DNA of 64,000 nucleotides from Amycolatopsis nivea (GTDB lineage: Bacteria; Actinomycetota; Actinomycetes; Mycobacteriales; Pseudonocardiaceae), in NCBI RefSeq assembly GCF_004522235.1, contig NZ_SDLT01000020.1:84969-148968 (forward strand), read 5' to 3'. Below are positions 32,898-40,739 of the stretch, piece by piece (the first letter of the stretch is position 1; each line of letters starts with the position of its first letter). The translations under genes were made by a program, and so were the position numbers. A model generated the notes under the pieces. The model saw only the letters and a list, made by a program, of their open reading frames with translations, was not told where the DNA came from and made no database searches.

Positions 32898-35632
32898 CAG
32901 CCGCTCCCGAGCCGGACCAGGTCGGCGAGCTGGTCGTCGGACAGTTCGGTGATCCAGTCCTCCCCCGCCCCGACGACCGCGTCGGCCAGCCCGCGCTTGG
33001 TTTCCAGCACCGCGGCGACGCGTTCCTCCAGCGTGCCCTCGGCGATCAGCCGGTGCACCTGCACCGGCCGGTCCTGCCCGATCCGGTACGCGCGGTCGGT
33101 GGCCTGGTCCTCCACCGCCGGGTTCCACCAGCGGTCGTAGTGGATCACGTGCGTGGCCTGGGTGAGGTTGAGCCCGACGCCGCCCGCCTTGAGCGACAAC
33201 AGGAACACCGGCACCTCGCCGGACTGGAACGCGGCCACCATCTCGTCGCGCTGCTTCGGCCCGACCTCGCCGGACAGCAGCGCGGTGGGCAGCCCGCGTT
33301 CGGCGAGCCGCCGCTCCAGCAACCGGCACAGCCGCACGTACTGGCTGAACACCAGCACGCTCTCGCCCTCGTCGAGGATGACGTCCAGCAGTTCCTCGAA
33401 CGCGGCGAGCTTGCCCGACCGTCCGCTCAGCGCGCCGCTGCTTTCCTTGAGGTAGTGCGCCGGGTGGTTGCAGATCTGCTTGAGTTCGGTGAGCAGCTTC
33501 AGCACCTGGCCGCGCCGCTGAACCCCTTGTGCTTCCCGGATCTGCGCGAGGTTCTCCCGCACCACCGCCTCGTACAGCGTGGTCTGCTCGGCGGTGAGCG
33601 GGACGTACCGGTCGGTCTCGGTTTTCCGCGGCAGTTCCGGCGCGATGTCCGGGTCGGTTTTGCGGCGGCGCAACAGAAACGGACGGACCGTCGCGGCGAG
33701 CCTTCCGGTGACCGTCTCGTCCCGGTCCCGTTCGATCGGCCGCGCCACGGTGCGGCGGAACTTCTCCAGCGGACCGAGCAGCCCCGGCGTGGTCCAGTCG
33801 AGCAGCGACCACAGTTCGGTGAGCCGGTTCTCCACCGGAGTGCCGGTGAGCGCGACGCGGGCCGCCGCCGGTACCTGCCGCAGCTCTTTCGCCGTGGCGG
33901 ACAACGGATTCTTGACGTGTTGCGCCTCGTCGGCGGCGACCATGCCCCAGTCCACTTCGGACAGCAGCTCCCGGTCGCGGCGCAGCACCCCGTACGTGGC
34001 GAGCACGACCTCGTCCGGGGCCAGGTCGTCGAGATGCCGTCCGCCGCCGTGGAATCGGCGCACCGGCACGTCCGGCGCGAACTTGCCGAACTCGCGTTCC
34101 CAGTTGCCCAGCAACGACGTCGGGCACAGCACGAGCGTCGGACCCGCCGCCTGCGCGCGGCGGTGCAGGTGCAGGGCGATGAGCTGGATTGTTTTGCCCA
34201 GACCCATATCGTCCGCGAGGCAGGCACCCAGGCCGAGTTCGGTCATCGCGATGAGCCAGCCGAGCCCAGCCCGTTGATACGGCCGCAGCGTGGCGGTGAG
34301 CCCAGCCGGTTCCTCGACCGGCGCGGGTTCCCTTTCCCGCAACCGTTCGGCGAGCCCGGACAACGCTGGTTGCGGGGCGAACTCGACGCGTTCGCCGTCG
34401 ACCTCCAGCTCGCCGGTGAGCGCCGCGGCCAGCGCTTCCGCACCGGTGAGCCGCGAGCGCCGGGCCCGCATCCGCGCCAGCAAGGCGGGATCGAGCTTCA
34501 CCCACTGCCCGCGCAACCGGACCAGCGGACGTTTGGCTTCGGCGAGCGCCGCGACCTCCTCGTCGGTGAGCTCGCTGCCGCCGAGACTGAGCCGCCAGCG
34601 GAACTCCAGCAGGCCGTTGAGCGGGAACGCCGGACCGGATTCGCTCGCCGGAGCCTGCGTGACGCTCGCCTTCGCCCGTACCTCACCGGCGAAAAGATCC
34701 TTGGGCCACAGGACTTCGATGCCCGCGCCGCCCAGGTCGCGTGCGCCGGTGCCGAGCAGGTCGACTACCTCGTCGTCGGTGAGCGGGAGCGTGGTCGGTG
34801 CCGGTTCGGACAGGATCCGGCCCAGCGGCGGCCAGGCTCGGGCGCCTCGCCTCAGGCCCAGCAGGAGCTGTGTTTCGACCTGGTCGCCCAGCCGGTGCAG
34901 GACCGCTTCCGGTGCGTCCCAGAGAGTGGCGGCTTCGACGACCAGGCTCGGTTCCAGGGTCGAGCGGACGGCTAGGACTCCGGCGAATTCCTCGTCGGTC
35001 GCTTCGATCCGCAGCAGCAGTTGTGCGCCGTCTGGGCTGCGGGCTTCCAGTTCGGTGAGCCAGGCCGCGCCGTCTGGGTCCAACAGGGTGGGCTGTGATT
35101 CCGCGAATGCTGCGCCGCCGGAACCGATCGCTGCGGCGGGACTGCGCACGAGGACGTCCGCTGCGGCGTCCCATACCGCGCGGACCAGGGATTCCGGTGA
35201 GTGCAGGCGGATTCGTTTCACGCCGGATAGGGGGAGGGCGTGTGCTTCGGGCGGCAATGCGGCGGCTAGTCCGCGGAGGAGTTCTTCGTCGGATGCGTCG
35301 AGGGGGCCTACTCGCCAGGTGCCCAGGCCGCTCGGGGTCGACGCTGGACGCAGGCGGCCGCGCGCTACCAGGTTCACTCCGGCGTTGACTACTGCCGACC
35401 AGGCTGACAGGGCGGGGCTGGTTTCGTCCGGTACCACGAGGAGGCGCGGGATCGCTTTCTCCAGTGGGACGAGTCTCGCCATGACCTCGGTGCGGGAGAA
35501 TTTTCCGCCGCCGGGCAGGACTAGCTGGATCGGGGTGTCTCCCTCGATCTCGTCGCCCCACAGCGCCAGGACTCCCTCTCGCGGGGGATCCGAGGGGAGG
35601 TAGGTGGCTTGGGTGGTCTGGTCGGACTCCAC
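32897..35632 (-). CDS. SNF2-family DEAD/DEAH helicase (HelZ-like)
   Basis: 911 residues from GTG 35632; the frame stays open upstream but looks non-coding. The N-terminal ~430 residues form an SNF2-associated domain. The ATPase then follows with ADDMGLGKTIQ (Walker A), ADEAQHVKNP (motif II), ALTGTPVENRL (motif III) and, in the C-terminal lobe, DRWWNPAVEDQATDRAYRIGQ-type motifs V-VI. SNF2 ATPases translocate on double-stranded DNA and remodel protein-DNA complexes. Coupled to a SWIM protein; a repair, transcription or defence role cannot be told from sequence. Confidence 0.9.
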   Translation of the reverse strand: MESDQTTQATYLPSDPPREGVLALWGDEIEGDTPIQLVLPGGGKFSRTEVMARLVPLEKAIPRLLVVPDETSPALSAWSAVVNAGVNLVARGRLRPASTPSGLGTWRVGPLDASDEELLRGLAAALPPEAHALPLSGVKRIRLHSPESLVRAVWDAAADVLVRSPAAAIGSGGAAFAESQPTLLDPDGAAWLTELEARSPDGAQLLLRIEATDEEFAGVLAVRSTLEPSLVVEAATLWDAPEAVLHRLGDQVETQLLLGLRRGARAWPPLGRILSEPAPTTLPLTDDEVVDLLGTGARDLGGAGIEVLWPKDLFAGEVRAKASVTQAPASESGPAFPLNGLLEFRWRLSLGGSELTDEEVAALAEAKRPLVRLRGQWVKLDPALLARMRARRSRLTGAEALAAALTGELEVDGERVEFAPQPALSGLAERLREREPAPVEEPAGLTATLRPYQRAGLGWLIAMTELGLGACLADDMGLGKTIQLIALHLHRRAQAAGPTLVLCPTSLLGNWEREFGKFAPDVPVRRFHGGGRHLDDLAPDEVVLATYGVLRRDRELLSEVDWGMVAADEAQHVKNPLSATAKELRQVPAAARVALTGTPVENRLTELWSLLDWTTPGLLGPLEKFRRTVARPIERDRDETVTGRLAATVRPFLLRRRKTDPDIAPELPRKTETDRYVPLTAEQTTLYEAVVRENLAQIREAQGVQRRGQVLKLLTELKQICNHPAHYLKESSGALSGRSGKLAAFEELLDVILDEGESVLVFSQYVRLCRLLERRLAERGLPTALLSGEVGPKQRDEMVAAFQSGEVPVFLLSLKAGGVGLNLTQATHVIHYDRWWNPAVEDQATDRAYRIGQDRPVQVHRLIAEGTLEERVAAVLETKRGLADAVVGAGEDWITELSDDQLADLVRLGSG

Positions 35633-35730
35633 TCCAGCACCGTAACGTTCGGGTCTGACAGTTTTGCTCGTCGCCTGGCGGCGACATCGCTTGTGGTTGC
35701 GCGGGGCACCCCGAAGCTTGATTGTGCTGA

Positions 35731-35787
35731 CGGTCTGAGGGTGCTTGTCAAGGCGGGAAAGATGCCTTGACAAGCACCCTCAGACCG
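35731..35787. repeat. Long perfect inverted repeat (24-bp arms)
   Basis: Arms 35731-35754 and 35764-35787 are exact reverse complements around the 9-nt loop GGGAAAGAT. The arm includes GGTGCTTGTCAAGGC. There is no U-tract, and it lies 99 bp upstream of the SNF2 gene start rather than after a gene. Confidence 0.9.
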
Positions 35788-35880
35788 CAGGAGAGCTTCG
35801 TATCGGGGTGCGGGGGTGGTGTGGGTGCACCGACAGTTGAGTGCATCGGCTGCGGTTTGGTTTGGGGGTTGGGGCTTGCG

Positions 35881-35989
35881 CCCCAATGTGGCATTGGGTG
35901 CATGTGACGCACCCAAAGTGGCATTGGGTGCACGGGATGCACCCAATGTGGCGTTCGGTGCGTGGGACGCACCCAATGCCGCATTGGGG
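35881..35989. repeat. Palindromic repeat array A (three 30-bp units)
   Basis: Bounded by CCCCAATG and CATTGGGG. Three 30-bp units begin GTGGCATTGGGTGC, and each folds as TTGGGTGC-N7-GCACCCAA. A two-unit version with the same borders lies at 55715-55793. Confidence 0.92.
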
Positions 35990-35998
35990 CGGCATCCC

Positions 35999-36088
35999 GA
36001 GCGGGCGCGAGGTGAGCGGGCGCGAAGCGAGTGGGCGCGGGGCAAGCGGGCGCGGGGCAAGCGGGCGTGGCGCGAGCGGGGCGAGCGG
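35999..36088. repeat. Six 15-bp tandem repeats
   Basis: Units of the form GAGCGGGCGCGAGGC run without interruption; units 3 and 4 end in GCGGGGC. Divergence grows toward the last unit. Directly follows array A. Confidence 0.85.
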
Positions 36089-36089
36089 G

Positions 36090-36140
36090 CCGTGAAGGGC
36101 TCCTTGAGGGAATCCAAGTCCGTGAAGGGGCCCCTCACGG
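36090..36140. repeat. Stem-loop repeat, family member 1
   Basis: CCGTGAAGGGCTCCTT pairs imperfectly with AAGGGGCCCCTCACGG around a loop containing GAATCC. Same design as the elements at 36183, 39041 and 63885. Confidence 0.7.
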
Positions 36141-36182
36141 CCGTCGCGGGGCGTCGCGGGGCGTCGCGGGCTAGCCGAGGGT

Positions 36183-36231
36183 CGTGAGGGGAACCCTCAC
36201 GGAATCTGATTCCCTCAGGGTGGCCCTCACG
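36183..36231. repeat. Stem-loop repeat, family member 2 (after kstR)
   Basis: CGTGAGGGGAACCCTCA (36183-36199) pairs with TCAGGGTGGCCCTCACG with three mismatches; the loop contains TCTGATTCC. Its left arm is identical to that of the element at 63885. Ends 8 bp from the kstR stop, so it may also terminate kstR transcription. Confidence 0.8.
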
Positions 36232-36238
36232 CCCGCGG

Positions 36239-36871
36239 CTATTTGTCCAGCAGCAGGTGGACAGACAGCTCCAGGCGGCTGGCCACATCGGCGGCGGAGG
36301 CGCGGCGGGTCACCCAGGCGACCAGGTTCGCCATCCATACATCGGCGACTACGTGGAAGATGTCGCGGTCCGCTTCGGTGGGGTCGTCGATGCCCATCGC
36401 GCTCGCGAACATGTCTTCCATCAGCCTGCCGACCAGTTCGACCTCGGCGGCCGCGGACGTGTCGGCGAACATGAACGCGCGGACCATCGCCTCGGTGAGG
36501 TGCGGATCGCGCTGCATCAGGCGGGTGTTGCGGCCCAGGACGAACATCAGGCGTTCGGCGGGGGTTTCGCCGGGGATCGCGCTTCGTTGAATCTTTTCGT
36601 GCGCGGCCTCGAACTGCTGAGCCAACCCTGACACGAGCAGGTGAATCTTCGACGGGAAGTACCGGTAGAGCGTGCCCAGCGCGACGTCCGCCTTCTCGGC
36701 GACCGCGCGCATTTGCACCGCGTCGTAGCCGCCCTTCGAGGCCAGCGAGAGCGTCGCGTCGATGATGCGGCGGCGGCGGTCCCGCTGGGCCGCGGAGCCC
36801 AGTTCTTCGCCCATCGCGCCGAGGCCGTTCGCCCGCGTTTTCGCCGCCGGCGTCTTCGCCTTCCCCGGCAT
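36239..36871 (-). CDS. kstR: KstR, TetR-family repressor of sterol catabolism
   Basis: 210 residues. The HTH region RRRRIIDATLSLASKGGYDA, then VQMRAVAEKADVALGTLYRY, is close to what I recall of mycobacterial KstR, as are VRAFMFADTSAAAEVELVG and the C-terminal WVTRRASAADVASRLELSVHL. KstR represses the steroid genes until a cholesterol-derived acyl-CoA thioester binds. Start at 36871 from GAGGGG upstream; the open frame extends to 36958 but would cover an operator. Divergent from chsE3, as in M. tuberculosis. Confidence 0.93.
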   Translation of the reverse strand: MPGKAKTPAAKTRANGLGAMGEELGSAAQRDRRRRIIDATLSLASKGGYDAVQMRAVAEKADVALGTLYRYFPSKIHLLVSGLAQQFEAAHEKIQRSAIPGETPAERLMFVLGRNTRLMQRDPHLTEAMVRAFMFADTSAAAEVELVGRLMEDMFASAMGIDDPTEADRDIFHVVADVWMANLVAWVTRRASAADVASRLELSVHLLLDK

Positions 36872-36905
36872 CGCAATCCCCTCTGTCGTCACGCAAGCCG
36901 TCTTG

Positions 36906-36919
36906 CGGAACTCGTTCCA
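36906..36919. promoter_or_regulatory. KstR-type box on the kstR side (autoregulation)
   Basis: CGGAACTCGTTCCA has the AACnnGTT core and symmetrical GGAAC/GTTCC arms, 35 bp upstream of the kstR start. Confidence 0.65.
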
Positions 36920-36982
36920 GTTTCCGGCTAAGCGTACCTGCCCTGGAGAAAGGTTCAACTCTCGACCGCCTGGCGGAAAAAC

Positions 36983-36996
36983 TGTAACACGTTCTA
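36983..36996. promoter_or_regulatory. KstR box of the chsE3 promoter
   Basis: TGTAACACGTTCTA matches TnnAACnnGTTnnA and overlaps a TACACT -10-like hexamer (36995-37000), 40 bp before the chsE3 ATG. The placement fits promoter occlusion. Confidence 0.85.
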
Positions 36997-37035
36997 CACT
37001 CGCCAGTAGCTCTGTACCCCGCGAGGAGGAGACCG

Positions 37036-39036
37036 ATGCCGGTCGCGCTCACCGAGGAACAAACCGCGCTCGCCGCCGCTGTGCGGGATTGGGCGGCGGC
37101 ACACGATCCGGTCGCCGCTGTGCGCGCGGCCGAAACTACGGGGGCCAGTCTCCCGGACGGGTTCGCCGCGCTCGGCATTACCGGCGTCGCGTTGCCTGCG
37201 TCGGTGAACGGTGCGGACGGGACTGTCGCGGATCTCGCGGCCGGGCTTGCCGCCGCGGCGGAGGCGCTGGTGCCGGGGCCGCTGCTGAGCACCGCGCTGG
37301 CGGGGCTACTGCTCGCGGAGCATTCGAAGGAACTCGCCGCCGAGATCGCCGAGGGGACCGCGCAGGTCGCGGTGCAGTTGGAAGAGTCGGCGACCGTACC
37401 GGGTGCGGACGCTAAGTCGTGGCTGCTCGTGCCGCGCGGTGATCGGTACGTCTTGAGTCCGCCCGGAACAGCGGTGGAACCGTTGGTGCCCTTCGACTTT
37501 TCCCGGTCGCTGGGGCGGGTAAGGGCCGACGTGCCGGGCGAGGTGCTGGACCTGCCGGACGTCCGCGATCTCGCGGCGACGCTCGCGGTCGCGGAAGCGG
37601 CGGGCGTGGCGCGCTGGTGCCTGACGACGGCCGTCGAGTACGCCAAGGTCCGGGAGCAGTTCGGCCAGGTGATCGGTGCTTTCCAGGCAGTGAAACACCT
37701 CTGCGCGGAGATGCTGTGCCGCACCGAAGCGGCCGAGGCGCTGGCGTGGGACGCGGCTTCGTCGGTCGGCGACCCGCTGGCCGTCGCGAGCGCTGCGGCG
37801 GTGGCGTTGGACGCTGCCGTCGAGAACGCGAAGGACTGCATCCAGGTGCTCGGCGGGATCGGGTTCACCTGGGAGCACGAGGCGCACCTGTACCTGCGGC
37901 GCGCGTTGGCGTTGCGGCAGTGGCTCGGCGGTTCCCGGAAGTGGCGGCAGCGGGCCGCGGACCTGGCGTTGGCAGGGAAACGGCGGACGCTTGGGGTGAA
38001 CGTCGGCGAGGATGCCGAGGTGACCCGGCTGGTCGAGGAAATCGCTGCCCTGCCGGAAGAAAACCGCCGCGCGGCGCTCGCGGACTCGGGGTTGCTGGCC
38101 CCGCACTGGCCCCAGCCGTACGGCCTGGGTGCGGACGCGGCGACGCAGCTGCGGATCGACGCCGCCTTGACCGCGGCGGACATCCGACGGCCGGACATGG
38201 TGATCGGCGGCTGGGCAGTGCCGACGATTCTCGCGCACGGCACCGACGACCAGCGCGAACGCTTCGCCAAGCCGACGCTCCGCGGCGAAGTGACGTGGTG
38301 TCAGCTGTTCAGTGAACCGGGTGCCGGCTCGGATCTCGCGTCGCTGCGCACCGTGGCGCGCCGGACCGACGGCGGCTGGCTGCTGACTGGGCAGAAGGTG
38401 TGGACGTCGCTGGCTCACGAAGCGGATTGGGCGATCTGCCTCGCCCGCACCGACCCGGATGTGCCGAAGCACAAGGGAATCACGTACTTCCTCGTCAACA
38501 TGCGCACCGACGGCATCACCACGCGGCCGCTGCGCGAGATCACCGGGCGGAGCGTGTTCAACGAGGTTTTCCTGGACGACGTCTTCGTTCCGGACGCCGA
38601 TGTCGTCGGCGAACCCGGCGCGGGCTGGAAGCTCGCGCGCACGACGCTGGCGAACGAACGCGTCGCGCTGGGCCGCGGATCCGCAGTGGGTGAGAACGTG
38701 GAGGCGCTGCTGGAATCCGCGCCCGAGAACGTGGATCGCGACCGGCTCGGCGCGTTGATCGGACAAGGAAGCGCGTGTTCGGTGCTCGACCTGCGGGCGA
38801 CGCTGCGGCGGCTGGACGGGCTCGGGCCGGGGGCGGAATCGTCGGTGGCGAAGCTGCTCGGGGTGCGGCATCGGCAGGAAACAGCCGAGTTCGCCCTCGA
38901 ACTCGCGCCGGAGCTGGTCGCGGAAACCCCAGCGGCGCAAGAGTTTCTGCTCACCCGCTGCCTCTCCATCGCGGGCGGCACCACGCAGGTCCTGCTCTCC
39001 GCCGCCGCGGAACGCGTGCTCGGGCTCCCCCGCTGA
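37036..39036 (+). CDS. chsE3: ChsE3 (FadE34-like) double-length acyl-CoA dehydrogenase
   Basis: 666 residues: two fused acyl-CoA dehydrogenase halves. Half 1 (residues 1-320) is degenerate at the N-terminus but ends with QVLGGIGFTWEHEAHLYLRR. Half 2 has FSEPGAGSDLASLRT near residue 430, GQKVWTSLAHEADWAI and a C-terminal SIAGGTTQVLLS. This matches FadE34/ChsE3, which dehydrogenates the C5 (and bile-acid) steroid side-chain CoA thioester. GAGGAG precedes ATG. Divergent from kstR across two KstR boxes. Confidence 0.92.
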   Translation: MPVALTEEQTALAAAVRDWAAAHDPVAAVRAAETTGASLPDGFAALGITGVALPASVNGADGTVADLAAGLAAAAEALVPGPLLSTALAGLLLAEHSKELAAEIAEGTAQVAVQLEESATVPGADAKSWLLVPRGDRYVLSPPGTAVEPLVPFDFSRSLGRVRADVPGEVLDLPDVRDLAATLAVAEAAGVARWCLTTAVEYAKVREQFGQVIGAFQAVKHLCAEMLCRTEAAEALAWDAASSVGDPLAVASAAAVALDAAVENAKDCIQVLGGIGFTWEHEAHLYLRRALALRQWLGGSRKWRQRAADLALAGKRRTLGVNVGEDAEVTRLVEEIAALPEENRRAALADSGLLAPHWPQPYGLGADAATQLRIDAALTAADIRRPDMVIGGWAVPTILAHGTDDQRERFAKPTLRGEVTWCQLFSEPGAGSDLASLRTVARRTDGGWLLTGQKVWTSLAHEADWAICLARTDPDVPKHKGITYFLVNMRTDGITTRPLREITGRSVFNEVFLDDVFVPDADVVGEPGAGWKLARTTLANERVALGRGSAVGENVEALLESAPENVDRDRLGALIGQGSACSVLDLRATLRRLDGLGPGAESSVAKLLGVRHRQETAEFALELAPELVAETPAAQEFLLTRCLSIAGGTTQVLLSAAAERVLGLPR

Positions 39037-39040
39037 ACGT

Positions 39041-39081
39041 CCGTGAAGGACTCCTCAAGGCGATCGAGGAGTCCTTCACGG
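39041..39081. terminator. Bidirectional terminator-like stem-loop (repeat family member 3)
   Basis: CCGTGAAGGACTCCTC pairs perfectly with GAGGAGTCCTTCACGG around a 9-nt loop. It fills the 49-bp gap between the convergent chsE3 and LLM genes. The arm belongs to the CCGTGA(A/G)GG stem-loop family. Confidence 0.75.
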
Positions 39082-39085
39082 CACG

Positions 39086-39922
39086 TCACTCGGCGCGGAA
39101 AGCAGCGGCGAGACGGGCGTATTCGTCCAGCAGCGCCAGCGTTTCCGCCTCCGGCAGCGTCGGCAGCATGATCCCGTAGTGGTCCAGCCCGGCGTCGGCG
39201 TACTGCTTGATCGCGTCCGCGTCGGCCGGCCCGCCGAAGAGCTGCGACGGCATGTCCCCGCGGCCCGCCTCGGCGAGCTGCTGCCGCACGCGGCGCACGT
39301 CGTCCGGCGACACCGCGGGGTTCGGGATCCAGCCGTCGCCGTGCTCGATCAGCCGCTTCAGCGCCGCGTCGCTCGCGCCGCCGACCAGGATCGGCGGATG
39401 CGGCGTCCGCACCGGCTTCGGCCACGCGAAGATCGGGTCGAAGTCGATGTGCTTGCCGTGGAACTCCGCCTGCTCCTGGGTCCAGATCGCCTTCAGCGCG
39501 GCGATCTGCTCGTTCAGCAGCGCGCCCCGGGTCTTCGGGTCGGTGCCGTGGTTGGCCATTTCCTCGCGGTTCCACCCGGCTCCGACGCCGAAGGCGAACC
39601 GTCCGCGCGACACCAGGTCGAGCGACGCCGCCTCCTTCGCGGTGTGGATGACGTCGCGCTGGATCAGCAGCACGACACCGGTGCCCAGCACCAGCTCCGA
39701 GGTGTTCACCGCGGCCGCGGTCAGCGCCACGAACGGGTCGAGCGTGCGGTAGTAGATGCGCGGCAGCTCGCCCCCGCTGGGGTACGGCGTTTCGCGGCTC
39801 ACCGGGATGTGCGAGTGCTCCGCGAGGAAGAGCGACGCGAACCCGCGCTCCTCCGCCGCCTCGCCCAGCACGTCGGGCCGGATGCCTTCGTCGGTCACGA
39901 ACGTCGAGATCCCGAAATCCAT
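39086..39922 (-). CDS. LLM class F420-dependent oxidoreductase
   Basis: 278 residues, a luciferase-like monooxygenase fold: MDFGISTFVTDEG, AEHSHIPVSRETP, LGTGVVLLIQRDVI near residue 95 and GVGAGWNREEMANHG near residue 125 are typical of mycobacterial-type F420 proteins. It would transfer hydride from F420H2 to an unknown substrate. GGAGG lies only 1 nt before the ATG, unusually close. Convergent with chsE3; no KstR box of its own. Confidence 0.87.
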   Translation of the reverse strand: MDFGISTFVTDEGIRPDVLGEAAEERGFASLFLAEHSHIPVSRETPYPSGGELPRIYYRTLDPFVALTAAAVNTSELVLGTGVVLLIQRDVIHTAKEAASLDLVSRGRFAFGVGAGWNREEMANHGTDPKTRGALLNEQIAALKAIWTQEQAEFHGKHIDFDPIFAWPKPVRTPHPPILVGGASDAALKRLIEHGDGWIPNPAVSPDDVRRVRQQLAEAGRGDMPSQLFGGPADADAIKQYADAGLDHYGIMLPTLPEAETLALLDEYARLAAAFRAE

Positions 39923-39966
39923 GCCTCCTTCTACTCCGCGGATCGGGCAGGTATTCCCGCGGGCTG

Positions 39967-39997
39967 TTGACAGATCACCGGTCCGGTCCGCTAGCGT
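39967..39997 (+). promoter_or_regulatory. Promoter of the methyltransferase gene
   Basis: TTGACA (39967-39972), 19-bp spacer and TAGCGT (39992-39997), 33 bp before the ATG at 40031. Confidence 0.5.
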
Positions 39998-40030
39998 TAA
40001 ATCATCACCCGTTGAATAGGGAGGCTCCGG

Positions 40031-40735
40031 ATGGACGTGACGGACGTCGACTTCGAGGAGATGTACCAAGGCAAGACCCCGATCGGGGAGAAGATCCCGT
40101 GGGACATCGCCGGCCCGCAGCCCGCGGTGGTCGCGCTCGAAGCGGACGGCGGATTCCGCGGCGAAGTGCTCGACATCGGTTGCGGCCTGGGCGAAAACGC
40201 GCTGTACCTCGCGTCTCGCGGACACCGCGTCACGGGTCTCGACGGCGCGCCGACCGCGCTCGCACGGGCCCGCGAAACCGCCGCGAAGCGCGGCCTGGAG
40301 GTCACCTTCGACCAGGCCGACGCAACCCGGCTCGACGGGTACGAAGGCCGCTTCGACGCGGTCCTCGACAGTGCGCTTTACCACTGTCTCGACGAAGACC
40401 AGCGGCACGCGTACGTGGCGGCGCTCGGGCGCGCGACCAAGCCCGGCGCGCGGCTGAACATCTTCTGCTTCTCCGACTCAGTGCCGGCGAACTTCCCGGT
40501 GCCGTACCGGATCACCGAGCAGAATCTGCGCGAAACGGTCGGCGACGGCTGGACGATCAGCGCTCTCGAACCAGCCGTCTACACCACCGCGATGAGCCGC
40601 GAGGGCCTCATCGCCGCGGTCGCCGCCGTCTCGGAGGACGAAAAGCCGGACCCGACCGCGCTCGACGCGTTGGACGTCGACGAGCAGGGCCGGGTCCTCG
40701 TCCCGATGTGGCGGCTGGCGGCCGACCGGGCGTGA
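40031..40735 (+). CDS. Class I SAM-dependent methyltransferase
   Basis: 234 residues. SAM motif I EVLDIGCGLGENALYLA near residue 45, motif II RVTGLDGAPTAL near residue 70 and a DQADATRL segment near residue 98. It resembles thiopurine/tellurite-type or small-molecule methyltransferases. No linked substrate gene; it ends 4 bp from the convergent icmF stop. Confidence 0.8.
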   Translation: MDVTDVDFEEMYQGKTPIGEKIPWDIAGPQPAVVALEADGGFRGEVLDIGCGLGENALYLASRGHRVTGLDGAPTALARARETAAKRGLEVTFDQADATRLDGYEGRFDAVLDSALYHCLDEDQRHAYVAALGRATKPGARLNIFCFSDSVPANFPVPYRITEQNLRETVGDGWTISALEPAVYTTAMSREGLIAAVAAVSEDEKPDPTALDALDVDEQGRVLVPMWRLAADRA

Positions 40736-40739
40736 CGGG

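Larger units (their letters stand above)
35633..36238. other. 606-bp non-coding repeat island between the SNF2 gene and kstR
   Basis: No credible gene. It is a mosaic of a long hairpin (35731-35787), a palindromic 30-bp repeat array (35881-35989), a 6 x 15-bp tandem array (35999-36088), a stem-loop (36090-36140), three GCGTCGCGGG-like decamers (36141-36171) and another stem-loop (36183-36231). Short open frames here only reflect the repeats. Confidence 0.8.

Noticed and set aside
31743..34505. A 920-codon frame joining the SWIM gene to sequence inside the SNF2 gene
   Set aside because: The upstream half is an out-of-frame reading of the helicase; the SWIM protein starts at 32897 where a TGATG overlap and typical N-terminus occur.
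35748..35984. Small frames rich in His/Pro/Trp within repeat array A
   Set aside because: They are translations of the 30-bp palindromic repeats; the same peptide pattern appears at 55.7 kb for the same reason.
35881..35989. Possible CRISPR array
   Set aside because: Units are contiguous 30-bp palindromes without unique spacers, and no cas gene is in the window.
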